A stretch of 64,000 bases of DNA, taken from Corynebacterium terpenotabidum Y-11. Its GTDB lineage: Bacteria > Actinomycetota > Actinomycetes > Mycobacteriales > Mycobacteriaceae. The notes under the pieces were generated by a model that was not told the origin of the DNA, made no database searches, and saw only the letters and a list, made by a program, of their open reading frames with translations. Positions 57,974 to 64,000 of the stretch are shown here, in pieces. The stretch's first letter is position 1, and each line of letters starts with the position of its first letter. The DNA is taken from contig NC_021663.1 of assembly GCF_000418365.1 (NCBI RefSeq), positions 1,240,001 through 1,304,000 on the forward strand. The letters run 5' to 3'. The translations under genes were made by a program, and so were the position numbers.

Positions 57974-59367
57974 CCGATCTTGCTGCGACTGACCTGACGC
58001 CGCTGGCCGCCGAACTCACCGGTTCGCTGACCACCGACCCGGATATCCTCGCCACCCATTCCCTCGACGAGTCAGAGTACCGGCCCGAAGGGCAGGCCCT
58101 GTGCCTTGTCCGGGCGTCCTGCGTGGCGGACGTGGTGGCCACCATGCGCTTCGCCCACGCCCGCGGTATCCCGGTGGTGCCGCAGGGTGCCCGGTCCGGC
58201 CTGTCCGGTGCGGCCTGTGCCGTCGACGGCGGAATTCTCCTCTCCGTCAGGTCCATGGACCGGATTCTGGGTCTCGACGAGGAGAATAAGACCGTCACCG
58301 TGGAGCCCGGGATCATCAACCAGGATCTCAAGGACGCGCTGCGTCCCCACGGTCTCGCCTACCCGCCGGATCCCGGTTCGGTGGCGATGTGCACGATCGG
58401 CGGGAACATTGCGACGAATGCCGGTGGCATGTGCTGCGTGAAGTACGGGGTGACCCGTGAGTACGTCCGGGAGATCACCGTGGTGCTGGCCGACGGCACG
58501 GTCACCCGTCTGGGGCACCGCACCGTCAAAGGCGTGGCGGGGCTGGATCTGGTGAGCCTGTTCACCGGGTCGGAGGGGACTCTGGGGGTCATCGTCGAAG
58601 CGACCCTGAAGCTCGTACCGCTCGGCGCCGCCCCGCTGACCGCCCTGGCGACGTTCCCCGATGTGCGGACCGCCACCGAGACCGTCGCCGCCTACATGGC
58701 CACCGGGGCCGCACCGTCCCTGCTGGAGATGATGGATGGGATGACCATCGGTCTGATCAACGAGATCGCCGATTTCGGGATGGACTCCTCGGTCGGTGCC
58801 GTGCTGATCATGCAGTCGGACGCGGTCACCGCTGCCGACGACATCGCCGCGTTCTCGGAGACCGCCCGCGACCATGGTGCCGTCGACGTCGCCTTCGCCG
58901 ACACTCCGGAGGAGTCCGAGATGCTCGTCGCAGCCCGGCGTTCCGCCCAGCCCGGTAACGAGCACTACGCCAGGAACCACGGTGGCGGCCAGCTCATCGA
59001 TGATGTCTGCGTCCCCCGGTCAGCGCTCGCCGACTTCTGCAGTGGGGTGGACGCCATCCGTGAGGAGACCGGTGTGACCATCGCCATCGTCGCCCATGCC
59101 GGTGACGGCAATGTCCACCCCTCGGTGTTCTACGACCATTCCGATCCCGCCTCCGTGGCCGCCGCCACGGCCGCCTTTGACCGGATCATGGCGCTGGGAC
59201 TGTCCCTGGGCGGTACCATCACCGGGGAGCATGGTGTGGGCACGCTGAAGGCCGGGTGGCTGGCGGAAGAACTCGACGAGGGTAACCGTCGTCTGCACCG
59301 TGACATCAAGAAGGCCGTCGACCCGACCGGCATCCTCAATCCCGGAAAGATGCTGTCCCACCTGTGA
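57970..59367 (+). CDS. FAD-binding oxidase, GlcD/D-lactate dehydrogenase type
   Basis: A 465-residue flavoprotein of the PCMH/VAO family, such as glycolate oxidase GlcD or D-2-hydroxyacid dehydrogenase. The FAD-binding domain is at about 35-215: PVVPQGARSGLSGAACAVDG at about 74-93, EPGIINQDL near 114, PPDPGSVAMCTIGGNIATNAGG near 136-157 and GLDLVSLFTGSEGTLGVI near 194. The C-terminal substrate domain has IAIVAHAGDGNVHPS near 375 and EHGVGTLKAGWL near 418, with the ending GILNPGKM. GTG at 57970 overlaps the stop of a paralogue remnant. It is coupled to the RecB-like gene by GTGA. Confidence 0.9.
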   Translation: MTDLAATDLTPLAAELTGSLTTDPDILATHSLDESEYRPEGQALCLVRASCVADVVATMRFAHARGIPVVPQGARSGLSGAACAVDGGILLSVRSMDRILGLDEENKTVTVEPGIINQDLKDALRPHGLAYPPDPGSVAMCTIGGNIATNAGGMCCVKYGVTREYVREITVVLADGTVTRLGHRTVKGVAGLDLVSLFTGSEGTLGVIVEATLKLVPLGAAPLTALATFPDVRTATETVAAYMATGAAPSLLEMMDGMTIGLINEIADFGMDSSVGAVLIMQSDAVTAADDIAAFSETARDHGAVDVAFADTPEESEMLVAARRSAQPGNEHYARNHGGGQLIDDVCVPRSALADFCSGVDAIREETGVTIAIVAHAGDGNVHPSVFYDHSDPASVAAATAAFDRIMALGLSLGGTITGEHGVGTLKAGWLAEELDEGNRRLHRDIKKAVDPTGILNPGKMLSHL

Positions 59368-60170
59368 AACGTCGTCCACTCGCCCTGTCCCCGTCCCGCG
59401 TCGGTGATTTCCGGCAGTGCCCGTTGCTCTACCGGCTGCGGGCGATCGACCGGCTCCCGGAACCGAGCACGGTCGCGCAGGTGAAGGGGACGCTGGTCCA
59501 CGCGGTGCTGGAGGAACTGCACGGCCTGCCACGCGAGGAACGGACCTATCCGGCGGCGGTGAAGATGCTCAAGCCGCACTGGGCGGCGATGACGGAGAAA
59601 GATCCGCAGCTGGCCGAACTGGTCCCGGACACCGACTACATGGACTTCCTCGTGGCCGCCCGCGACCTGGTCAAGGGGTACTTCCTCATGGAGAACCCGG
59701 AGGCCTTCGACGCGGACTCGGTCGAGAAGTACGTGGATCTCACCCTGCCGAACGGTGTGCCGGTGCGCGGTTTCATCGACCGGGTGGACGTCGCCCCGAC
59801 CGGCCAGGTCCGGGTGGTCGACTACAAGACGGGGAAGAAGCCGATCCCCCGCTTCGCCGGACAGGCGATGTTCCAGATGCGCTTCTACGCCCTGGTCTGG
59901 TGGCGGCTCTACGATCACATCCCCGAGCAGCTCCGGCTGATGTACCTCAAGGTCCGGGACGATATGGTGCTCTCCCCGACCCCGGCGGAACTGACCTACG
60001 TGGAAAAGGATCTGGGACGGATCTGGGACGCCGTGGGGGACGCCGCCCGGTCCGGGAACTTTGCCACGCAGACCTCGAAACTGTGCGGCTGGTGTTCCTT
60101 CCAGGCGATGTGCCCGGCGTTCGGCGGTACCCCGCCGGAGTACCCGGGAGTGCCGACGGAGTTCGCCTGA
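59364..60170 (+). CDS. RecB-family PD-(D/E)XK nuclease with Fe-S type cysteines
   Basis: A 268-residue Cas4/AddB-like nuclease domain protein. The first Cys is in VGDFRQCPLLYRLR at about 13-26. VKGTLVHAVLEELH near 41 holds the conserved His. GFIDRVDV near 136 and VRVVDYKTGKK near 149-159 form the D-x-D...D-Y-K motif. FQMRFYALVWW near 170 supplies QxxxY. The terminal Cys cluster is KLCGWCSFQAMCPAFG near 239-254. The four Cys suit a 4Fe-4S cluster. A similar gene adjoins trmI in mycobacteria. GTG at 59364 overlaps the oxidase stop. Confidence 0.9.
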   Translation: MKRRPLALSPSRVGDFRQCPLLYRLRAIDRLPEPSTVAQVKGTLVHAVLEELHGLPREERTYPAAVKMLKPHWAAMTEKDPQLAELVPDTDYMDFLVAARDLVKGYFLMENPEAFDADSVEKYVDLTLPNGVPVRGFIDRVDVAPTGQVRVVDYKTGKKPIPRFAGQAMFQMRFYALVWWRLYDHIPEQLRLMYLKVRDDMVLSPTPAELTYVEKDLGRIWDAVGDAARSGNFATQTSKLCGWCSFQAMCPAFGGTPPEYPGVPTEFA

Positions 60171-60202
60171 GGTCAGCGGCCGGTGACCGCTGACCTCAGG
60201 CG
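60164..60202. terminator. Bidirectional 16-bp terminator hairpin
   Basis: Bases 60164-60179 pair perfectly with 60187-60202, leaving a 7-base loop. The RecB-like stop codon is inside the left arm. It separates two convergent genes. Confidence 0.85.
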
Positions 60203-60252
60203 ATGTCCCCAACTCAAGGGGCCGGGGATACGGAGATGAACCGGGGTCCGGC

Positions 60253-60447
60253 TCAGCGACCGATGAGCCGGGAGAAGATTCCGCCCGACGTGCCCTTGGC
60301 GGCCTTGGCGGCGTCGATCTCCGCCTGGGTGTGCGAGCCGTCGCACCATTCGTTGGCCGGCACGCCGGCCTTCACGGCAGCGATGTGCTCACCGCAGCCC
60401 GCCCAGGTCGTCTTTCCACAGGTCTTGCAGCGTACAGGTCGGCACAT
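60253..60447 (-). CDS. Small Cys-rich protein, probable metal or thiol role
   Basis: A 64-residue cytosolic protein. It starts MCRPVRCKTCGKTTWAGCGE, giving five Cys in the first 20 residues, then HIAAVKAGVPANEWCDGSH near 21-39 with another Cys and two His, and ends SGGIFSRLIGR. This small family is widespread in bacteria but of unknown function. The ligand set fits zinc or copper binding. GAGGGAG lies 7 bases before the ATG. Its promoter carries two CsoR/CstR-like palindromes, pointing to copper, or sulfane-sulfur, control. That regulatory link is inference from the operator sequence. Confidence 0.82.
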   Translation of the reverse strand: MCRPVRCKTCGKTTWAGCGEHIAAVKAGVPANEWCDGSHTQAEIDAAKAAKGTSGGIFSRLIGR

Positions 60448-60480
60448 GGTCGAACTCCCTCACTTCTCACATGGTGGCGA

Positions 60481-60544
60481 ACATACCCCCATGGGTATGT
60501 TCCGATGGAAGGAACTATACCCGTGGGGGTATCCGTGGTGTCAA
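60481..60544 (-). promoter_or_regulatory. Promoter with two CsoR/CstR-like operators
   Basis: On the minus strand TTGACA (60539-60544) and TATAGT (60514-60519) are spaced by 19 bases. Operator 1, ATACCC-GTGG-GGGTAT (60517-60532), lies between them. Operator 2, ACATACCC-CCAT-GGGTATGT (60481-60500), is just downstream. Both have the A/T-flanked C-run/G-run form of CsoR-family sites. The gene controlled is the small Cys-rich protein, 33 bases downstream. Confidence 0.7.
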
Positions 60545-60578
60545 GCGGTGCACCCCGGAGCGGTGGTCCGCTCCCTGG

Positions 60579-61511
60579 TCACTCCAGGCTCAGCCCGTCG
60601 ATCAGCCCGAGGAATGCCGGTGTCACCGAGGTGCGCCACAGAATGTCCACCCGGTCGTCCGCCCGCCCGGGGCCACCGTTGATCACCGACACCTGTTTGC
60701 CCTGCTTCTGGGCATCGAGGATCAACCGGTAGCCGCTCATCACCGCCAGCGAGGACCCCGCCACCAGGACGGAGGACGCGTCCTCCAGCATCTGCGCGGC
60801 TCGGTGCCGACGGTCGGTAGGGACCGCCTCGCCGAAGTAGACCACGTCCGGCTTGAGCAGTTCGGACCCGCAGGCCGCGCATCCGACCATCCGGAAGCGT
60901 CGGACGTGGGTGTCATCCAGGGTCACATCGCCGTCCGGGTTGACCTGCGTGGGGTCCAGCCGGATCTCCTCCAGGTAGCCGGGGTTCGCGGCCGCAAACC
61001 GGGCATCGAGGTGCCTGCGGTCCTCGGTGTGACCGCATTGAAGACAGATCACCCGGGCCAGGTCCCCGTGCAGGGCCAGCAGGCTCCGGGAACCGGCGGC
61101 GGCGTGCAGACCATCGACGTTCTGGGTGACGACGCCGGTGACCAGACCGGCGTCCTCCAGCTCGGCGATCGCGTAGTGCGTCGGGTTGGGACGCGCCGTC
61201 GCCATTTCCCGCCACCCGACGAAGGACCGGGCCCAGTACCGGTGGGAGGCCGCGGGATCATGCCGGAACTCCTGATAGGTCATTGGGCGGTGGCGACCCA
61301 GCGACCCGTGCGGACCCCGGTAGTCGGGGATCCCCGACTCGGTGGAGACCCCGGCACCGGTGATGACGAGGACTCCCCCGTCCCGGAGCTGGGCGGTCAC
61401 CGCACGCCGGGCGGTGACCGGATCAGTGGGACTCCCGGTCTCCTCGACCACCCGGGCGATCGACCGGAGGGCGGAACGGTGGGCCAGAGCCACGGGATCA
61501 GGTACTGCCAT
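60579..61511 (-). CDS. Sir2-family NAD-dependent protein deacylase
   Basis: A 310-residue sirtuin that removes acyl groups from protein Lys, using NAD. GAGVSTESGIPDYRGPHG at about 45-62 binds NAD. VTQNVDGLHAAAGSR near 125-139 contains the catalytic region and His. The zinc-binding Cys are CLQCGHTED near 151 and CAACGSELLKP near 197-207. VVYFGEAVP near 209 is typical. AGSSLAVMSGYRL near 238 is the distal NAD loop. The ATG at 61509-61511 is chosen because TACAAT ends 7 bases upstream and the longer frame adds a Cys/Gly-rich segment with no support. Confidence 0.92.
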   Translation of the reverse strand: MAVPDPVALAHRSALRSIARVVEETGSPTDPVTARRAVTAQLRDGGVLVITGAGVSTESGIPDYRGPHGSLGRHRPMTYQEFRHDPAASHRYWARSFVGWREMATARPNPTHYAIAELEDAGLVTGVVTQNVDGLHAAAGSRSLLALHGDLARVICLQCGHTEDRRHLDARFAAANPGYLEEIRLDPTQVNPDGDVTLDDTHVRRFRMVGCAACGSELLKPDVVYFGEAVPTDRRHRAAQMLEDASSVLVAGSSLAVMSGYRLILDAQKQGKQVSVINGGPGRADDRVDILWRTSVTPAFLGLIDGLSLE

Positions 61512-61518
61512 GGACCTG

Positions 61519-61524
61519 ATTGTA
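61519..61524 (-). promoter_or_regulatory. -10 element of the sirtuin gene
   Basis: TACAAT on the minus strand ends 7 bases before the ATG at 61511. A leaderless transcript is likely. Confidence 0.6.
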
Positions 61525-61574
61525 GGTTCGCCGCCGCAGCCGCCGCAGACCTGATTCCGCATCGCCTGCCGAAC

Positions 61575-63116
61575 TCAGGAATCGAGGAACAGTTCCCCGC
61601 GCCAGACCGGGTGCAGCAGGTTCTCCGTGCTCAGCACCTTGTCGAGGGTCTCCTGGTCCAGCAGACCCATCTCCAGGACCACCTCCGGTACCGGGCGACC
61701 CGAGCGGGCACACTCCTTACCCACCAGGTCACCGTTGTGGTGGCCGATCAGCGGGTTGAGGTAGGTGACGATACCGATGGAGTTTTCCACGTAACGGCGG
61801 CACACCTCGGGATTCGCGGTGATGTCCACGACGCACAGGGTGCGCAGCGTGGTGCATGCCCGGGCCAGCAGACGGATCGACTCGAACAGCGACTGGGAGA
61901 TCACCGGCTCCATCACATTGAGCTGCAGCTGTCCGGCCTCCGCCGCCATGGAGATCGTCACGTCATTGCCGAAGACCTTGAAGCAGATCTGGTTGACCAC
62001 CTCCGGGATCACCGGATTCACCTTCGCCGGCATGATCGATGATCCGGCCTGCCGCTCCGGCAGGTTGATCTCGTTGAGCCCGGCCCGCGGACCCGAGGAC
62101 AGCAACCGCAGGTCATTGCAGATCTTCGACAGTTTCATCGCCACCCGCTTGACCACTGAGCTGGCGTTGACGTAGGCCCCGGTATCACTCGTGGCCTCCA
62201 GCAGGTCGCGGGCCGACGTGATCTCCAGACCGGTGACCTCACCCAACGCCGCGGTGACCTGCGCTTGGTACCCGGCCGGGGCGTTGACCCCGGTGCCGAT
62301 TGCGGTCCCGCCGAGGTTGACCTCCAGCATGAAACCGGCGGCCCGGTGGAGCTGGGCCTGCTCCTCGGCGAGGTTCCGGGCGAAGGCAATGAACTCTTCA
62401 CCGAGGCTCACCGGCACGGCGTCCTGAAGCTGGGTACGCCCCATGGTGATGACATCCCGGAACTCGTCGCCCTTCGCGGCGAACGACCGCTCCAGTGCGG
62501 CCAGGTGTTTGATGAGCTCCTGGAAAGCGGAGTGGATGCCCAACCGGAAACCGGTCGGGTAGGCGTCATTCGTCGACTGGCTCATGTTGACGTCGTCATT
62601 GGGGTTGATGACGTCGTAAGAGCCTTTCTCCTCCCCCAGGTACTCGAGCGCCAGGTTGGCGACGACCTCGTTGACGTTCATGTTCGTCGAGGTTCCCGCA
62701 CCGCCCTGGTAGACATCAATGGGGAACTGGTCCATACACCGGTGGTGGTCGAGGATCTGGTCACAGGCCCAGATGATGGCGTCGGCCTTGTGGCCCGGAA
62801 GGGTGTGTAGTCGCCGGTTGGCCAGGGCCGAGGCCTTCTTCACCTGCACCATTCCGCGGATGAACTCCGGAAGCTGGTTGAGGGTGGTGCGTGAGATCTG
62901 GAAGTTGTCGACCGCGCGCAGGGCGTGGATACCGTAGTAGGCGTCCGCCGGGACCTCCATGGTGCCCAGGAGGTCCTCTTCGGTGCGGAAGGTGTCGGCG
63001 GCATGGGCCTGGCGGGAGATGGACTCCGCCGTGGTGATGATGTCCGTCGACAGGGTCACCGGCCGGCGGGTACGGCCGGTCGGCATGGACGGTTCGTCAT
63101 GGGTGATGTCTGACAC
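61575..63116 (-). CDS. aspA: Aspartate ammonia-lyase
   Basis: A 513-residue homotetrameric lyase that converts aspartate to fumarate and ammonia. [21 protein letters not shown] at about 48-68 (given by range) is the N-terminal signature. [15 protein letters not shown] near 137-151 and [13 protein letters not shown] near 177 form the active site with neighbouring subunits. [15 protein letters not shown] near 360-374 is the fumarase/aspartase signature loop, with the catalytic Ser. GTG at 63114-63116 has GAAAGG 12 bases upstream, rather far. The N-terminus is about 25 residues longer than usual. It follows hisG by 61 bases, as in C. glutamicum. Confidence 0.94.
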   Translation of the reverse strand: MSDITHDEPSMPTGRTRRPVTLSTDIITTAESISRQAHAADTFRTEEDLLGTMEVPADAYYGIHALRAVDNFQISRTTLNQLPEFIRGMVQVKKASALANRRLHTLPGHKADAIIWACDQILDHHRCMDQFPIDVYQGGAGTSTNMNVNEVVANLALEYLGEEKGSYDVINPNDDVNMSQSTNDAYPTGFRLGIHSAFQELIKHLAALERSFAAKGDEFRDVITMGRTQLQDAVPVSLGEEFIAFARNLAEEQAQLHRAAGFMLEVNLGGTAIGTGVNAPAGYQAQVTAALGEVTGLEITSARDLLEATSDTGAYVNASSVVKRVAMKLSKICNDLRLLSSGPRAGLNEINLPERQAGSSIMPAKVNPVIPEVVNQICFKVFGNDVTISMAAEAGQLQLNVMEPVISQSLFESIRLLARACTTLRTLCVVDITANPEVCRRYVENSIGIVTYLNPLIGHHNGDLVGKECARSGRPVPEVVLEMGLLDQETLDKVLSTENLLHPVWRGELFLDS

Positions 63117-63177
63117 GGGACAGCGTGACCTTTCGGATCAGCGCCGGGCCCGGGGTTGACAGGGTGGGTTGGGCTGG

Positions 63178-64000
63178 TCAGATCCTGGCGATGCGGATGT
63201 CGCTGGCCAGGATGGCCTTGGCTCCCAGTGCCGAGAGCTGGTCCATGAGGGGGTTGGCGTCCTTGCGCGGAACCATCGCACGTACCGCGACCCAGTCCTC
63301 ATGTGCCAGCGGCGACACTGTGGGGCCGGACAGGCCCGGCGTGATCGACGATACCGCGTCCAACATGTTCCGGGGACAATTGTAATCGAGCATGACGTAG
63401 TTGCGGGCGTGGAGGATACCCTGCAATCGCTTGAGGAAGACCCGCTGCCGTTCGTCGACCTCCGCACCCTGACGTCCCACGACCACGGCGGTGGAGGTGA
63501 TCAGCGGCTCCCCGAACGGCTCCAGGCCCTGCTGTCGCAGCGTACGACCGGTGGAGACGACATCGGCGATGGCGTCGGCCACGCCCAGCCGGATCGAGAT
63601 CTCCACGGCACCGTCCAGGCGGACGACGTGGGCGTCGATTCCACGGGAGTCCAGGTCACGGCGCACCAGGTTCGGGTAGGACGTCGCGATGCGCCGGCCC
63701 TCCAGATCGGCGACCGTCCACGGCTTACCCGCAGGGGCGGCGTAGCGGAAGGTCGAGGAACCGAAGCCGAGCTCGAGGAGCTCGTCGGTCTGCTCACGGG
63801 TGTCCGCGGCCAGGTCACGGCCGGTAATTCCCATGTCGAGGTGACCGCTCGCCACGTAGATGGCGATGTCCTTCGGGCGCAGGAAGTAGAACTCCACCTG
63901 GTTGGCCTCGTCGACGACGGTGAGGGACTTCGAGTCCCCCCGTCCCGGGTAGCCGGCCTCGTCGAGGATCTCGGTCGCGGTCTCCGACAGCGAGCCCTTG
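63178..64000 (-). CDS. hisG: ATP phosphoribosyltransferase, long form (N-terminus outside the window)
   Basis: Catalyses the first step of histidine synthesis: ATP plus PRPP to phosphoribosyl-ATP. About 274 codons are visible, starting inside [19 protein letters not shown] (19 residues), close to the family's usual N-terminus, so only a few codons are missing. [20 protein letters not shown], then MGITGRDLA, is the family core. The PRPP loop is in [21 protein letters not shown] near 160-180 (given by range). The extended C-terminal regulatory domain (about 195-273) is present, so it is the long, histidine-feedback-inhibited form. Confidence 0.95.
   Translation of the reverse strand, partial: KGSLSETATEILDEAGYPGRGDSKSLTVVDEANQVEFYFLRPKDIAIYVASGHLDMGITGRDLAADTREQTDELLELGFGSSTFRYAAPAGKPWTVADLEGRRIATSYPNLVRRDLDSRGIDAHVVRLDGAVEISIRLGVADAIADVVSTGRTLRQQGLEPFGEPLITSTAVVVGRQGAEVDERQRVFLKRLQGILHARNYVMLDYNCPRNMLDAVSSITPGLSGPTVSPLAHEDWVAVRAMVPRKDANPLMDQLSALGAKAILASDIRIARI

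Overview
The window is chromosomal DNA of a GC-rich actinobacterium, almost certainly a Corynebacterium. The evidence is gene order and content: gnd, a thiamine cluster, ndh followed by a cyclopropane-synthase-like gene, rbpA next to ppm1/lnt, tatA-tatC beside the pup-ligase locus, trmI, a RecB-like nuclease, aspA and hisG. The Pup-conjugation genes (arc, dop, pup, pafA, pafB, pafC) are present without 20S proteasome genes beside pup, as is usual for Corynebacterium. No rRNA, tRNA, CRISPR array or prophage was seen. One intact IS1249-like element is present. The species cannot be named from the sequence alone.

Layout. 1-4.4 kb: start of gnd, a thioesterase, and a minus-strand thiM-thiE-thiD/tenA operon behind a TPP riboswitch. 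4.6-12 kb: ndh, a degenerate cyclopropane-synthase-like protein, a DedA protein, an MFS transporter and an FAD oxidoreductase. 12-25.7 kb: a DUF732-like membrane protein, an amidase, a phosphoribosyltransferase, a ketopantoate-reductase-like enzyme, a large TPR protein with a neighbouring HSP90-family ATPase, a DUF4261 protein, a pyridoxal/HMP kinase, and an aminotransferase divergent from a MocR regulator. 25.7-34 kb: a HAD phosphatase, a META lipoprotein, a MecA_N-type penicillin-binding lipoprotein, a methyltransferase, a 2OG-Fe(II) oxygenase, a class V aminotransferase and a DUF952 protein. 34-44.9 kb: YceI, a Zn-finger protein, RbpA, Ppm1/Lnt (lipoprotein acylation and mannosyl donor), FxsA, an SDR, an M24 peptidase, the HelY helicase, TatC and TatA. 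45-52.9 kb: the pafC-pafB-pafA-pup-dop-arc-trmI run. 52.9-64 kb: a repeat-rich gene-free stretch, YyaL, a DUF1275 membrane protein, the IS element, a GlcD-like oxidase preceded by the tail of a lost paralogue, RecB-like nuclease, a small Cys-rich protein under copper/sulfur-type operators, a sirtuin, aspA and the start-less hisG.

Three themes run through the window. First, many genes have a TAnnnT -10 element only 6-8 bases before the start codon, so many transcripts are probably leaderless; two divergent pairs overlap their -10 elements in very short gaps. Second, short tandem arrays (10-27 bp units) are common; two of them duplicate the last codons and stop codon of the adjacent gene. Third, tightly overlapping genes (ATGA/GTGA junctions) show extensive translational coupling.

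The most promising unexplained items are the HSP90-family ATPase/TPR protein pair, the small Cys-rich protein with a CsoR/CstR-like operator placed between its -35 and -10, the stop-codon-bearing tandem arrays, and the direct-repeat operator of the MocR regulator.
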